64,000 nt of DNA from Heterocephalus glaber (lineage: Eukaryota; Chordata; Mammalia; Rodentia; Bathyergidae), in contig NW_004624784.1 of NCBI RefSeq assembly GCF_000247695.1, forward strand, positions 15,218,330-15,282,329, read 5' to 3'. The notes beneath the pieces are model-generated. The model was not told where the DNA came from. It saw only the letters and a list, made by a program, of their open reading frames with translations, and ran no database searches. The translations under genes and the position numbers were made by a program. Numbering within the stretch: position 1 is the first letter of the stretch; every line of letters begins with the position of its first letter. Shown here in pieces: positions 23,751-35,869 of the stretch.

Positions 23751-24093
23751 TGTAATAGTTAAACTTAATTGTCAACTTGATTCACCTGGAGGTACCTAGA
23801 GGTTCAGTAAAGTACTCTCTAGTTGTATCTGGGTGGGTCATGGAGGTGGATATAGACCTTGGGGTCTATATCTGATCCCTGGCCCCTTCCTCTCTGGCAC
23901 TGTTCCCTACTATGCTTGTTGGGTGCTGAAGTAAGCATCTTTGCCCCTCCATGCCCTTCTTCCATGTTTCTACCTGAGAGTTAGCTGACTATTGGTTGAA
24001 TACTCTGAATCCATGAGCCAAATAAGCCATTTCCCCCTTTAAGTTGCAGGTGTCAGATTTTTGGTCCCAGGTACAGAAAAATTGACTAATACA
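23751..24093 (+). repeat. 3' LTR of the MaLR element
   Basis: 343 bases from tgtaatagttaaacttaa to attgactaataca. A tandem echo (atatagaccttggggtctat) near the middle has no counterpart in the 5' LTR. Confidence 0.75.
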
Positions 24094-24275
24094 GCAGGCA
24101 TGGAAGTCAGGCATCTATCAGCCTATGAACAGCAGCTATAAAAGGTGATCCCTGACTTCTTGCCCAGAAGAGGTTTTGCCCAATTTGCAGGATCTAGAGC
24201 AAAGAGGTGGTTACTTTTTTAAGTCATCCAGTGTTGGGGTGGTTTTTTTCTGGCATCTATAGATAAATGAGACAA

Positions 24276-24995
24276 GAAGGTCAGGAACAAGACATCTTGG
24301 AGTTCTTAAGAGACAAAGGAGAGACAGGTAAGCATAGCCAAGAGCGCACCGTAGAGTTTCAGAAGGTAGAATTGCGCAGGTGCAGAGAAAAGGCCATCAT
24401 AACCCGGGGCAGGAGCTCTGGAAGCAAGGATGGCTCAGGGGGTTTGAGAGGCTGTTAGACACAAAATACTGATGCTGTCATCACAAATAAAGCTACTGAG
24501 GACCACAAAGGCAGGATCTGTGGAAAACACCAAGATGGACAAGGAGCTCTGTGGTGAATTCTGACAGTAAGGAGGCTGGGAACAAGGAGTGTCCACACCT
24601 CAGGCAAATATTAAATCTATCAGAGATCTGCACAAAAGGATCAGTGTCACACTCTAAAATGAGCTAGGAACCCTAGGGACAATGCAGTAGGCATGTTCAT
24701 GACCATAGGAGCGAGAAGAACAGAGAGCCCCATTCTTTAGGGTGGACGTTGTGAGGCTGAGAGAGGCATAAACACTTCTTACCTCTTTGCTTGTTTCCTA
24801 TCAAGGAAAACACTCTGTAACCTTGAGGAATAGAAAAGACATAGCTGAAAAAAACTAAAACTCAAATAAGATGAGGCAAGAACATACTTGCTGTTGCTTG
24901 GAACTTTTATTCCCTGACCAACGTGTATGTCATCAAGAGCCCAAGACGAGCTTCCCATAGGCAGGTGGGCACAGTGGGCACACTGTTAGTCATTG
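24276..24995. other. Unassigned sequence
   Basis: Nothing recognised. A 63-codon, charged + ORF (24267-24458) starts at the end of the MLT1-like LTR and has no known resemblance. Confidence 0.4.
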
Positions 24996-24999
24996 CTGG

Positions 25000-25135
25000 G
25001 CAGCACTGCTCAGAAGTGTCCATCCACCTGCATCAGAATCCCTCAGAGTTTCTTGGCAAGAGCACACATTCCTGCCCACAGCATTGCCAAGCCAATTTGC
25101 AATGTAAGACTCTAAGGGTGGGGACCAGGAACCTT
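25000..25135 (+). mobile_element. MER5-like MITE remnant
   Basis: acctgcatcagaatccctca and the following tggcaagagcacacattcct resemble a degenerate MER5A body. Short and diverged. Confidence 0.4.
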
Positions 25136-25139
25136 GTCT

Positions 25140-25615
25140 ATATTTAATAAATGCATACCATTCCAAATACTACTGTGTGCATATCTCTTTCCTTCCATCT
25201 TCATAGCAATCCTGTGTGGGAGACTATACAGGTTGAGTAAGTAACCTTTAATTTGAAATGCTTGGGATCAGAGTGTTCCAATTTCAGAGTGGGGTGTTTT
25301 TTTGTGTGTGGGTTTCTTTTGTTGGGGGATTTGGGAATATTTGCACAGACTTTATCAGTGGATCATCTCTAATCTGAAAACCCAAAATATGAAATGAGCC
25401 ACGACATTCAAAAAGTTTCAGATTTCAGATAATTCCAATTTCAGATTTTCAGACTAGAGATGTTCAAGTTGTACTACTTCTATTTTTGAGGTAGAAAGCT
25501 TGGGCCCAGAGACATTGGGTGAGCCAGAATACAAGAAAAGCAGCAACGCTGATATTTGAACATGAGTAGCCACTCTGGCTCCAGACCCCATTCTCCTAGC
25601 CACTAGGCTCTGCTC
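25140..25615 (-). repeat. MIR SINE split by a MITE
   Basis: The left piece (25140-25228: tactgtgtgcatatctcttt, catcttcatagcaatcctgt) and right piece (25472-25615: atttttgaggtagaaagctt, gccactctggctccagaccc) join into one antisense MIR when the Tigger-type insertion between them is removed. Confidence 0.65.
25229..25471. mobile_element. Tigger-type (Tc1/mariner) MITE in a TA target
   Basis: A 243-bp palindromic element. The left end, caggttgagtaagtaacctt, and the right end read in reverse, caacttgaacatctctagtc, are diverged terminal inverted repeats. Internal gaaatgcttgggatcagagt and ggaatatttgcacagacttt match the style of MER44-like Tigger derivatives. TA dinucleotides at 25227-25228 and 25472-25473 are the duplicated target. 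It interrupts a MIR, so it is younger than that SINE. Confidence 0.75.
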
Positions 25616-27510
25616 CTCTTTTCCATTCCTGACAAACTCCACAGGCATCCTCCTGCACATTAACACTTGCAAACCACTGCCCAGAGAATTCTGGGAAAGG
25701 AAGAGATAAATGCTCTCTCCAACTTCAAAACTTGGAAAAAATAAGACCCCAGAGTCCAACACCCTTGTTAAAGGCACCACACAGTTATTAAATAGATAGC
25801 TGTGGTCATCAAGAGAAATGGTAAGCACACAGAAGCCAGCATGGTTTCACTAAGCATGAGCCAAGTCCAAATGAATTCATTTATTTTACTGAAAACAAGA
25901 TTGGACCCTAGAATCTACAGTATGGTGAACATTTCCTAACATTCATTCCACCTTTTCTCCACTGGAGATCGGCTCAATTTGGGGCAGGTCTTAGCAAATT
26001 GAACCTATGAGACAGGAGGCAGATTTGGTTAAGGATTTGGAAAAAGATAATGCAATCTCCCTCTTCTTGGATGAGAAGAAAGAAGTATGTTGCTCAATTA
26101 CTCTGGTAGCCACTTTCTGAGCCTGAATGAACCAGATTTAAGATTACTCTAATGTAATAATAAACAACAGGTGAATAGAACCTGAGTCTTTGATGACATT
26201 GTTGAGCTACTGGATTGACCAGCCTTGAAGCTGCATCTACCTCTGGGCTTCTCATTATGGGAAACCATCAGCTTCCTTATTGTTTAAACAAGTTTGATTT
26301 GGGATTTTTTTTACCTGCAGGAAGAAATATCCTAACAAATACAAGCAGAATGCCTGGAGATATAATGCTGAATTTCAATATCAGAAGGTTATTTGACTAC
26401 AATTTTTAAGATACCCTTGTAAGCAAAATGGAGAAACCAGGGCTATGTGTCATTAAGTAGATTCACACTGGTAGCTCTAAAACTTTACCAGAAGTCAGGT
26501 GCAACGAGCCCGGTGGTATCTCTTTAAGAAAGCCAGGTGCATGCTCAGAACAGTTAGGTGTTTGTACCTTTAAGAGGAGCCTCAAGGCATCAGGAGTCAA
26601 TATTCTGGAGTTTGTTTGGACATTGGCTGAAATTCCTAATTTGTGTGTGCATATTCTTAAGCTGGATGCTTGTCTCAAACTGCCCTTGTAAACACTTGTC
26701 TAACCTGCAGGTGTTTGGAGACTAAGTGCCAGCACCTTGCCTCCTGCAGGCCCAAGACTCTCAAGTTCAGCATTTCCCTCTCAATCTTGCCCTTTTCTCC
26801 TGGATTGGAATTGAGCTTTGCCCTTAGATTCTGCAGAAGGGACCCTGGTATGTCCTTAGTCTTAGTCCAAATATGTAGCTGTGATTGGCCTTTGACACTA
26901 GAACCAGAGTCATTCTTCATAGGCCAGTGCCACCAGATAGGAAGTCTCTAGTGGGTGGGACAGATTCAGCCCTCAAATCCTGGCCGGGTTTTGATCACCT
27001 ACTAGGCATGGAAAGCCTGCTCAGCCAATTTGCAAATGTCTCAGAGCTGCAAGGCTAGCTAAAGTCTTGGCTGACAAACTGTAACTTCAAAACAATTTTA
27101 TAAGTAGCTAAGAGCATATTTTTAAATCTCAACTACCGAAGTAGCTTACAGCAGTTTATGTTAAAAAGTGGGCTAACTGAAACCAAACAAGAAACTCCAA
27201 GTTCACTTGAAACAGTCAATGATACAATGTTGCTGCCTGAAAAGCCAATGGAGTCCTATGAAACATACTGAAACTGTGGTATTGAAGCAGGAAAGGTGAT
27301 ATCCCTTGAGAATTTCTTTGGAGGCCCATAGTTGGAATAGGTCATCCAAGGGGCATCAAAGGAGAGGGACAAGGGCACAGGGAGAAGGTTCTGCAAAGTT
27401 CCAGAGCTCAGCCCTGCGATCAATCAGCAGCACTTATAGAAGAGCACAGAGTTCAGCCTATTTCAATGAAAAATGTCCTATACCATGTAATTTAAGTTAG
27501 TATGACTTCA
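25616..27510. other. Unassigned sequence
   Basis: Nearly 1.9 kb without a named repeat. 26480-26600 contains two copies of a ctttaag motif flanking gtttgtacc-like sequence and some CpGs (gcaacgagcccggtgg). It may be an unrecognised old repeat. Confidence 0.35.
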
Positions 27511-27514
27511 AAAA

Positions 27515-27740
27515 TGCAGGGCTATAAAGTCAGATAGTTCCAGGTTCAAATCCTAGCTCTGCTACATGCTAAATGCATCACCACAGACAGGAAAATTTCT
27601 CCAAGGCTCAATTTAAGCCTTTGTAAAATGGAGATATGAATGTCTACCTCATTGGAATATTTGAGATAGTCTACTTAAAGAACTTAGCATAGTACCAGAC
27701 ACAGAGGCAGTGGTCAGTAATCTGTAATTATTATCATCAT
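27515..27740 (+). repeat. MIR SINE (near full length)
   Basis: From the tRNA-like head (aaagtcagatagttccaggt, tcaaatcctagctctgctac) through atttaagcctttgtaaaatg and acttagcatagtaccagaca to the tail. The head is better kept than in the other MIR copies here. Confidence 0.75.
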
Positions 27741-28835
27741 CATCATAAGTAATAATGACCAAATGGGATTTCAAGTAAGGTAGCAGGTCCCCTATCTTTG
27801 GAGTGTTAAGCAGAGGCTGTATGTCACTGTATCAGGAATGCAGACAGCATTTATATGCTCTGGGTTAGAGGTTGAATAACTGATTCCTGGTCAGGGCAGG
27901 GATAGTAATTTATTAATAGGACTGAATTCCCTGCTGGCCTGAGGGCCCAGAAATTTCACTGTCTGAATTACTGCCTGCATCTGCAGTGTGTGTGCGCCTG
28001 CAGGCATCCATGTTTATCTCTGTGTGTGCATGCATAGCAGTGTGTGCACACATGTTTGCACAGAACTGTGCCCCTCTCACTGGGACATCAATCACCATGT
28101 GTGAAAACATTTAATGGAATAATAGAAAGACAGATTCTGACATGACCCAGGTCCATGTTCATCTCAGCTTCTCTGCCAGGTCTACCCACAGGAGATATTT
28201 CCCTTAGTTGATTTCTGTAATGTCTGCACTTGGAGGGAAAGCTTATCGATAAGGTCCTCAGCCCTGTTGATTCTTTTCAGCAGCTGAGGGTCAGGCTTGT
28301 GGGTTGGGATTTGATAGCTGTGGTTAGCATCCTGCCCAGGGCTGCCCCTTCCAAAACAAATTCTTTAAGCAACTGGAATTTGGCCTCTGCTTCATTAGAT
28401 TCCCTTTCTAGGCTTTTTGTACTCTTGAGAAAGCTTTTTCTTCCTTTTATCAGAGGCATCTTATGTCTAACTATTCTATTACCACCCTTTTCCAGGAGGA
28501 AAAACATTGGACAAATGGGTTGGTTCTGAGCACTTGATATTACCAGGAGCCAAGCCTATCACCAGCAAACAAGGAGAAAATTAGAAGCAAAAACCGACTA
28601 AGTATGAAAAAGTATGTTAGTGTCTATGCAGAGGTCAAGATGGAGAACAGAAGGCAAGTGGTCAATTCCATCTCACCAAAGGCCCAATCTCTAGATTCAT
28701 TTCTATCTCTATAAGGAAAAGTGTAGGAATGCTGGTCCTATGGTAACTAGAATGTGGCAAAAATATCACAGGAAACGAGGCATTCCTGGGATACTGCCCA
28801 TCATCCATGTGGGTAATTGTCTAATAAAAACTCTG
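27741..28835. other. Unassigned; TG/CA-rich patch
   Basis: An alternating purine-pyrimidine patch (gcagtgtgtgtgcgcctgca, gtgtgtgcatgcatagcagt) lies at 27980-28060. Nothing else is named. Confidence 0.4.
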
Positions 28836-28839
28836 AACA

Positions 28840-29045
28840 TTTTGCAGAAAGCTTCTCCAATCTTCTCTCAGCTGGCATCTCACAGCAACCGGTGACAGTG
28901 CTATCATTGTCTCCTTTTGCAGACAAGAAGCCCAGGGCTCTGGGAGATTATATGACTGGTCACCAGTTAGGCTGTGTCAGAGCCAAAGCTTCAATCCAGG
29001 TCCTCCATTTCAGATTCTGTGTCCTTTCCAGCACATCTGCTCTCA
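28840..29045 (-). repeat. MIR SINE
   Basis: Antisense MIR: gctggcatctcacagcaacc, ttgtctccttttgcagacaa, gctctgggagattatatgac, gccaaagcttcaatccaggt. Confidence 0.6.
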
Positions 29046-30879
29046 TGGAAGCTGGCAGGGATGGGCTCTGGCCCTGCTAGCTCATCTCACGTTGTGATTG
29101 TGTTCTTTCTACCTATCTGCCCTCGCCTCCGGGTAAATGGCTTGAGGGTACCTGAATGGCATTTTGTTTGGCTAGACTGTGGTTGTTGGCACCATGCACA
29201 TCCTCTGGAGGGCTTATTTTGCCCACCATAGTTCCTCATTTTGTGTCCCACCTCCTAGACAGCCAGTTTCCCTTTGGAATTCCATCTGGGGTGGCAATGG
29301 CCCCTGCAGGCTGGCCAAGCAGCAGGCTGGCTGCTGCTCCCCAGAGCAAGCCTGGCAGGTTAGCTGATGTGGGCAGCCCAGGACAGTTCCTTCTGCTTTT
29401 GAATTATCTAGTCCTGCTGCCATGGGGTCCTTTATAAACTCTTCTCTACTTATTGTTGTTATTACTATTGATCCATCCTCTAAATAGCAGAAGTCCCAAG
29501 GCTCAAGTTAAACCATCAATCACAATGATAATTCCTTTATTTGAAATGTTACTTCTGAGACTCTTTGGAGGCCTCTCAATACCCAAGAGAGGTGGAGACA
29601 TTCTTCTCTAAGGGAAACTGAGGCACATAGAAATGTGCAGGTTGGCCAGAGGTTCCTTGCTTCTGATACATTTCTTCCTTGCTCAACTCCTAATGTGTCC
29701 TCTCCTTTCCTGCTAAGGGATGCCCTGGTTGAGATCCTCAGATTAGCTGAAGTTTCCCCAGGGCCCCATGAAGGCAGAGTGCCCTTCACTAGGGAATGTA
29801 GGGCTTCTCTTCCCTTAGGCTCAGGTGGCCCTGCCTGTCTTCCTTTGCACTCCAGCCTCAAAGGGGAGACAATGAGTAGCTTTTCTGTTTTCCTCCAACC
29901 CATCCCCCAGGTATGGAGATCTACTTTGCAAAAGCTGAATGTTTTTTGTAATGGAAGGTGGGGGGCTGGGGGTGGATGGAGCATCACAGATGCTTGCCTT
30001 TTCCATTCTGAGAACATTGGCAGGAGATGAGGAATTGAGGTGGTACGTGGGTAACAAGCTTCCTTATATGCACAGAACAACGTGTCTTCCGGTGGGGGCA
30101 CCATAACCTCTTGTGACAACCAGTGGAGAGTGGGTTCTCTTTTCATCAGGCCCACAGGCCAGCAGCAGCAGCACCATCCAGGCCCTTCTACTGTGGGATA
30201 GAAGCAAATGGGAAATGTGGGCAGTGCTAGTTATGCAGCTTCCATAGTGTTTATAGTAGCAAGATCAGGACGGCTGTCCCAGGGGACAACCAATGAATAT
30301 AGGTCTCCTCTTTAAAATAGTAGCTAACTCTTCCTGGCTTGTGTTTGTTTGGGGCTTAGGGGTGCTGGTGCCCCTTGTCAGCAGCCACACTCTCCTTTGT
30401 GCCCCACTTTTCTACTTCATGATGAGACATATGACTTCACCTGTTGGCAGAAACAGGCATGAATCAAACCCCTGCTTCCAGTCTTCAGGCTCATAAAACC
30501 TGCCACCCTTTCAAGACAGGATGGCCCATGCCCTATTCATCTCTGGAGGGAGAGCAAGCACAGATGGGGCTGATGGATGGGAAGTTTAGAAAATGAAGTC
30601 TTGGAAATGGATAGAAGAATATGCAAGTGATGTATCATGTGATTGCCTCTTGTCTACACCACAGTATACCAAAACTAACGAATGGCAGGCCTCTGCAGCT
30701 CGGGACCCTGGCCTTTCCCAGAGGACGGGGGTTTGCCTTGAGATCAGTATTTCCACAGCCTGAGCACTTATTTTCTACTTCAGTAGACCTAAAAATAAAC
30801 TCTGATACTGATTTTTAAAAAATATCTCTGCCACCCACTCCCTGACTCTTCTTTAATTTCCATCCTGTAGACACTTGGC
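29046..30879. other. Unassigned; carries the longest closed ORF of the window
   Basis: No repeat named. A minus ORF of 211 codons (29520-30155) faces a + ORF of 131 codons. Both lack any domain, and the pair on opposite strands is explained by stop-poor composition. A possible MIR remnant is at 29580-29650 (gggaaactgaggcacataga). Confidence 0.4.
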
Positions 30880-31060
30880 GTCCAAGCGTCCCTTGTAGAG
30901 GAGCGATGTATTACAGGATAAGCTGCCTCAGTGGCTCAGCGAATGAAAGGCTCATCCCCAGGGCTGTGTTACTGTGATATTAGCAAACTCTGATCTGCCA
31001 CAGTCTGAACACCTCAGAGCCTCTGATATGATTATCTCTGAGGTTCCTCCAACTCAGGCC
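30880..31060. promoter_or_regulatory. Weak candidate conserved non-coding block
   Basis: Non-repeat sequence with spaced CpGs (ggcgtccaagcgtccc, gagcgatgtattacagg, gctcagcgaatg), followed by an AT-rich segment. Inference only. Confidence 0.22.
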
Positions 31061-31209
31061 AAAGAGAGGCTTTGAGGAGTTGCACACAGGGGTTAGAAGA
31101 AGTGGAGTAGCCTGGGAGGGGGGCTCAGCTTCAGCAGCCTCCCTTCCTCCACTGCACCCTGCACCTCTCCAGTTGGAGCCCTTCTGTCTTCTCACGTAGG
31201 AGCTGAATT

Positions 31210-32599
31210 TTCTCCCTCATCTCTGATCTTGGAGGCAGAGTAGGCATCTTCTTGGCTTCTCACTGCTCAGTTTCCTGCCAATACCTGTCCCTCCCCCTGA
31301 AAAACACCCCAATTTGAATCTCAAGGCAAAAGATCTCACCACTTCCTTCCCCTCCTGGCTGTAGCCATTGCTGACCCCAGGCCTGCCCCCTCTTTCCTTG
31401 ACTGTTTCAGCTCCTGGATCACTGTGACTTTCTCCAGTCCTCTCAAGCATCATTAGTAGAGACTCTTCCCACTTCCAGGCCCCTCAACATTTTTATTTGC
31501 TTTCCTCTGATGAGCTAAATCCCTGGCCCCTAATGGTGAGCTTGTCTTTAACCCTCCCCCAGCCACTCACTCATGCTCTTGGCCTTGATCTTGTCATTAC
31601 CAGCAATTTTAAAAACGTCTTTTTATTATCAGCAATTTTAATGTCTATTCTCTACATTCCCAATCTCAAGACCCCACATCAGTCTCTAGTTCACCTCAAG
31701 CATCACTTTCTGGCCCTGCTAGGACCTACAGCTGTGAATCCTGTCACTTTTCCACCCACCCTTTCTCATATCACAGTACAGCTCCTAAGCCAGCTGTGGT
31801 TCCCTGATCAATCATCATGATCTATCCATAGCAAATGCCCTCAACTCCCCTGTGCTCCTAAGCACTTAGCAAAGCCTCCCATCTGGTTAAACCCACCTTT
31901 CTTCCACTTGGTGGTTACACCTTGGTGACAGAATGTGGCTGGAAAAGAAAACCCCCAGTACACTGACAATCTCACTTTAAATGTATGACCCTTAAATGCA
32001 GGTGGGCGTCAGTTACCTGGTGGCATCATTCATCATTTCTCTGGTCCATCCATTCTCCTCCTTTTCCAGATGAGTGATCACAACTTTCCCTCTCCTCTGA
32101 ACCTCCTACACCTCCCCCCGCATCTTCTTCTCCACTGATAACCTTGCTTATAACTGAAAAAAATGGGAACAATAAAACACAATTTCCACAAACTCCTACA
32201 ACTGCCCTTCCGCCCACAACTGTCTTTCACTCCTCTACTTCTCCCCTGATCTGTGGATGGACGGTTCTTGCTCCTGAGCAAGGTCACCCCCACCATGTCC
32301 TGTACAAAGTCCCACCCCTCTCACTTGCTCAAGGTCATTTCTGGCCAAGCTCCCAGCTCTGTTGGTATCATTCATTGTTCACCTTCTCCTAATCCACTCC
32401 TATAAGCATGCAAACCCAGTGTGCTTGTTCCATCTTTAAAAAAGAAAGGAATAGAACCTTCTAGGACCACTTCCTCCTCCAGCTATCACAGCAGCCTCCT
32501 TTAGTGAGTGGTCACCCTCATCTTCTCCTATTCTTTTCTAGACCATTTAGGGTCTCACCCTGTTGACCATGTCTTCCACCATGCTAACTCAGTGGTGAT
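31210..32599 (+). mobile_element. Probable 5' continuation of the L2 LINE
   Basis: Pyrimidine-rich sequence of the same style as sense-strand L2, directly preceding the clearer L2 part. A run of ctccccc/tctcc segments and scattered tccagtcctctcaagcatca-like stretches fit, but individual matches are weak and other insertions may be mixed in. Confidence 0.35.
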
Positions 32600-33345
32600 T
32601 TCTTAGTACCTGTCTAACAGGACCTAGCAGCAGTATTTGACAATATTGGTCACTCCCTTCCTCTACAAGGGTCCAGGCCCCCACAGAATCGTGGGTTTGC
32701 TCTTTCTTCTGCTCCTGCCTCCTTTGCTGATTCCCCTCATCTCACCAGCACCTCGACACTGGGGGTACCCAGAGCTCAGCTTGCAAATCTATTATTTTTC
32801 CCTCCACACACAGCCCCTTGATAATCTCGTCCAAATGGCCTTAAACTCACATACAATCTATAATGGTGATGACACCAAATTTATATCTTCTCTGAACTTG
32901 AAACTCTTGTCATGTCATTCCCCTGCCTAAGCCCTTTACTGTTTCTTTCTTTTGCCTGAAGGATAAAGCCCAATTCCTGAATGGTTCAGAAAAGCTCCTT
33001 TATGTTCTGCCCCTTCTCATTATTTTCCATAACAGTCTAGCCTTGACTTGTGTTCTCATGATCCTCTGATTCTGTAAAGCCACTGACCTCAGGCCTTTGC
33101 ACAGCAGCTACTGTCCTCTCCCAAGGACGTCCAGCAGCACTCCCCCTCCTTGGTTTGGTTGACTACTTCTCTAGGTCTCGGGGTCCTCTGAGAAGCTGTC
33201 CCTGCCACTCCTTCCCAAGATGAGAGTAGATGCTCTTCCTAAAGCTCAGGTAGCTTCCTGTGCTCAGCTATCTAGAAATTATCAGTTTCCCATCCATCCG
33301 TGGGACTGTGGGAGTCTTGAGGGCAGATACTATCCCACTGCTGAG
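32600..33345 (+). mobile_element. L2 LINE, 3' part of ORF2 and 3' UTR
   Basis: The sequence reads in sense as the L2 ORF2 end: agcagtatttgacaatattg, ctgattcccctcatctcacc, ggtgatgacaccaaatttat. The recurrent L2 3' region follows: ttgtcatgtcattcccctgc, gaaggataaagcccaattcc, caggcctttgcacagcagct. Frameshifts and stops make it a dead copy. Confidence 0.75.
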
Positions 33346-33867
33346 TAACTCGTGGAAGATGCTGCCTATTGCCTATGTACCATCTGGTCCCTACCAGCTC
33401 CCATAGTACAGCTCCAGCTTTGCTTGGGGTGGCAAGGTGCCCAACTGCCTCTCAGCCTTCTAATCGGGAGGGGTGGCCATTCAGCCAGTGTTTGCCAGTG
33501 GGGTACAGGCTGAGGGTGCCAGGAACAGCTTTGCCCTACTAAGATAATCAGTGCCATTTCTGCTTTCCTTCCCATGATACAAGGCCAGAAAGATCATGGT
33601 CATTTGTGATCACAAATAATAAGTCACATGTTAGGCAGGAATGAAGGGACTGAGGGAAGCTTGGACATCAATGGCATCATGGAGACTCTGACCTTAGACT
33701 CTGGATTCTGATGGTATGAAAACAAACCTCCTACACTTTGGCTAATGCTATCCTTTTCTGTGACCCACTGCTGTGCACAATCCCAATGGGAACAAATCTC
33801 CATTGTTGACAGCCTCCTAGGACTCACCAACTGGATAGATTGCTCACTATTTTCAAAAGTACACTGG
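33346..33867. other. Unassigned; possibly an old LTR remnant
   Basis: The ccagtgtttgccagtggggt motif near 33485-33510 and the segment that follows recall MLT1-type LTRs, but not enough to name. Confidence 0.3.
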
Positions 33868-34010
33868 GCTTTCGAACCTCTGCCTGGAATGCTCACCTTT
33901 CCTGCCCCCACCACCTCCTTTCACCTGTTGAAAGAACATTTCCCTTCCAATCCCAGTCTGAATTTCCCTTTTTAAGTTTCCCTGATCCCATCTATCCTGT
34001 ATTTGCCTAG
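33868..34010 (+). mobile_element. L2 3' fragment
   Basis: acctctgcctggaatgctca, then the ttcacctgttgaaagaacat region, matches the end of the L2 3' sequence, following on from the copy at 32600 after a 520-base gap. Confidence 0.5.
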
Positions 34011-35869
34011 ATTTATTAATGTTTATCATCTTTCTGTTGTTGAAGCCACTATGACTGGTGTAATAGTTACTCACAGGCCTGCTGGAAAGGCCTGGAAATC
34101 AGGTCAATATGTTTATTTACCTTCCTTCCCCATACTCCCACACCAACCCTCCCAGAGTCTAAAACACTCCTTTACATTTTATAGATAGTTGGTAAATATT
34201 TTTTGTTATATTTGGATGAAAGTCATGGCTATCCAATGGCCTGACCCACCTTGTCTTGCAAATGCTTCCTGACCATGTCTTCCTGCCTCAGCTCTCTTTC
34301 AGTGACAGTGTATTTTTCCCTGTCTTAGTTTTGTTGCCTATAAATATGTTGAAAGCTCAAGTTTAGCCTAAATCACATCTAAATCTGTTTCTACTCATTC
34401 CCAAGGTACTGGGAGAAAGCATGTGTGCATCAAACGCTGGATTTCAGCCTAAGCTGATGATGGCTAGTGGCAGTGATGGTGTAACTTCCCTTTGAAGGAA
34501 GGTGGGGCCTGCCTCCCTTTCTCTCTGAAGGCTGTCCAAACATATAAGCTGGCTTTCAGAGTCTGGGTTCCCCATCCCATGCAGAGATTCCAGAAGTGCT
34601 CTAGAGGCCTGGCTTTTATTTCTTACAGCAGATTTCCTAGAGTTCATCCAAGTTCTTGGTGGCACAGGCTCTGCTCCCCCACACCCGTGCCACTCTTCTC
34701 CAGATCTCTCTTCTTTGATCTGCTTCCTTTTGGTCCCTTCTTTTCCCAGGTATGAGGGAGCTTCCCATTTGGGAGCAGATTAACTTTGGGGTTCCCTAAA
34801 GAACTGTCTCTATAAATGTAATTCAGGACAGACTGAAGTCTCAGGACTTCATCCTTTAGAGCTCAAGTCAGGAAATAGTCTTCAGGAAAGAGAAGCATTT
34901 GGCCAATGAGTTTGGGTAAGCATCTATACCCATTGTTTTTGGAAACAAGCCCACAGATTGATTGAACGGAGGAACTCAGAGATCATCTCACTAAGGGACC
35001 ACATCTCAGGTGCACAAACACCAAAAAGGTGACGTCATTGAGCACTGTGGAGTTTAGATAATACATGACAACTGACACCCTGTAATGTTGGAAATTGCCT
35101 CCACCTTTATTCTCTGGAGCATAGAGCCCAAAGCAAAAGTGTATGTGCCATGATTTTACTAAACGTTCAAAAGTAAGCAAGAGGGGTGAAGAAGGGGAAG
35201 ATGGAGAGACAATAGGAAAGACTTCCTGCTCAGTCCTGTGGAACCACCCCTAAGAAGCTACAGTAATGTCTGTTAAAGGGGAGGAAGAAGGAAGACCTGT
35301 CTACCAGCTCCAATATCTCATTTGTTGAGGGTAGGCCTCACTGAGCACTACCTTTCCTTCACTTCTGGACTGTAAGCCACAAGAGCCAAAATATGTCCCT
35401 CGGCATCTCCTGTCTTGGTGTCCACAGTTCAGGACAGAGGCATACAAGAGGCAAGTCAGACCCAAGGCCTGGCTTCCATGCACCACTCCCATTGCTGTCA
35501 CAGAGTAAGAGATGGGAAGGTCCAGGGCCCTGAATCAATGCCTGAAGGATGTTTGAGACAATCCACCCCAGCACCACTTCATTCCACTCTGACTTCCCAA
35601 CATGCCTGATGCTCAAAATATAAAGCAAGGCCATTTTGTGAATGAAGAACTTCTTTTCTGAAGGGGGAGGTATAGGCACACAGTTCCCATCAAGATGGTA
35701 GCCAGTATAATTTCAAAGGGTCTTAAGGCAAGAGGATTAGTGAAACTGGCTGCAGGCTCCCCATGAGCACCTGATCCTGGGCTGTATTTTAGTCACCACT
35801 TTCTTTCTCCTCCCTCCTACCTCCATCCTAGAGTTTCCTCAACCCTAGCCAGCATGTTGGCTGGTGTGG
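34011..35869. other. Unassigned sequence
   Basis: No named repeat or exon. ORFs of up to 106 codons on the minus strand look random. Confidence 0.4.

Larger units (their letters stand above)
21819..24093 (+). mobile_element. MaLR-type LTR retrotransposon, complete with two LTRs
   Basis: Two homologous LTRs in direct orientation (21819-22148 and 23751-24093) flank a 1.6-kb interior without a useful reading frame. Both LTRs start with TGT, share cttaattgtcaa near the start, tgggtgggtcatgg in the middle and gagccaaa near the 3' end, and finish in taataca. The interior opens with text typical of MaLR interiors (gtttgggaaagtttggatgt, gatgtggacagtaaagacca). A purine-rich tract, aaggggtgg, precedes the 3' LTR. 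Short direct repeats gcaga (21814-21818) and gcagg (24094-24098) fit a 5-bp target duplication. The two LTRs look roughly a quarter to a third different, so the insertion is old. MaLR elements are non-autonomous relatives of ERVL. Confidence 0.8.
21545..24275 (+). mobile_element. MLT1-like solo LTR, split by a MaLR insertion
   Basis: The left half (21545-21818) shows ccttctatcaaggagtgagt and ctatttccctcctttgggat. The right half resumes after 24093 and ends with aagtcatccagtgttggggt and ctatagataaatgagac near 24275, the usual MLT1-type 3' end (taagccacta-agt-ttggggt in the family). Together they make one old LTR opened by the younger element at 21819-24093. Confidence 0.5.

Noticed and set aside
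29520..30155. Minus ORF of 211 codons, the longest closed ORF
   Set aside because: No domain or signal, overlapping ORF of 131 codons on the opposite strand, proline/serine-rich random-looking make-up, and no splice or promoter context. Probably chance.
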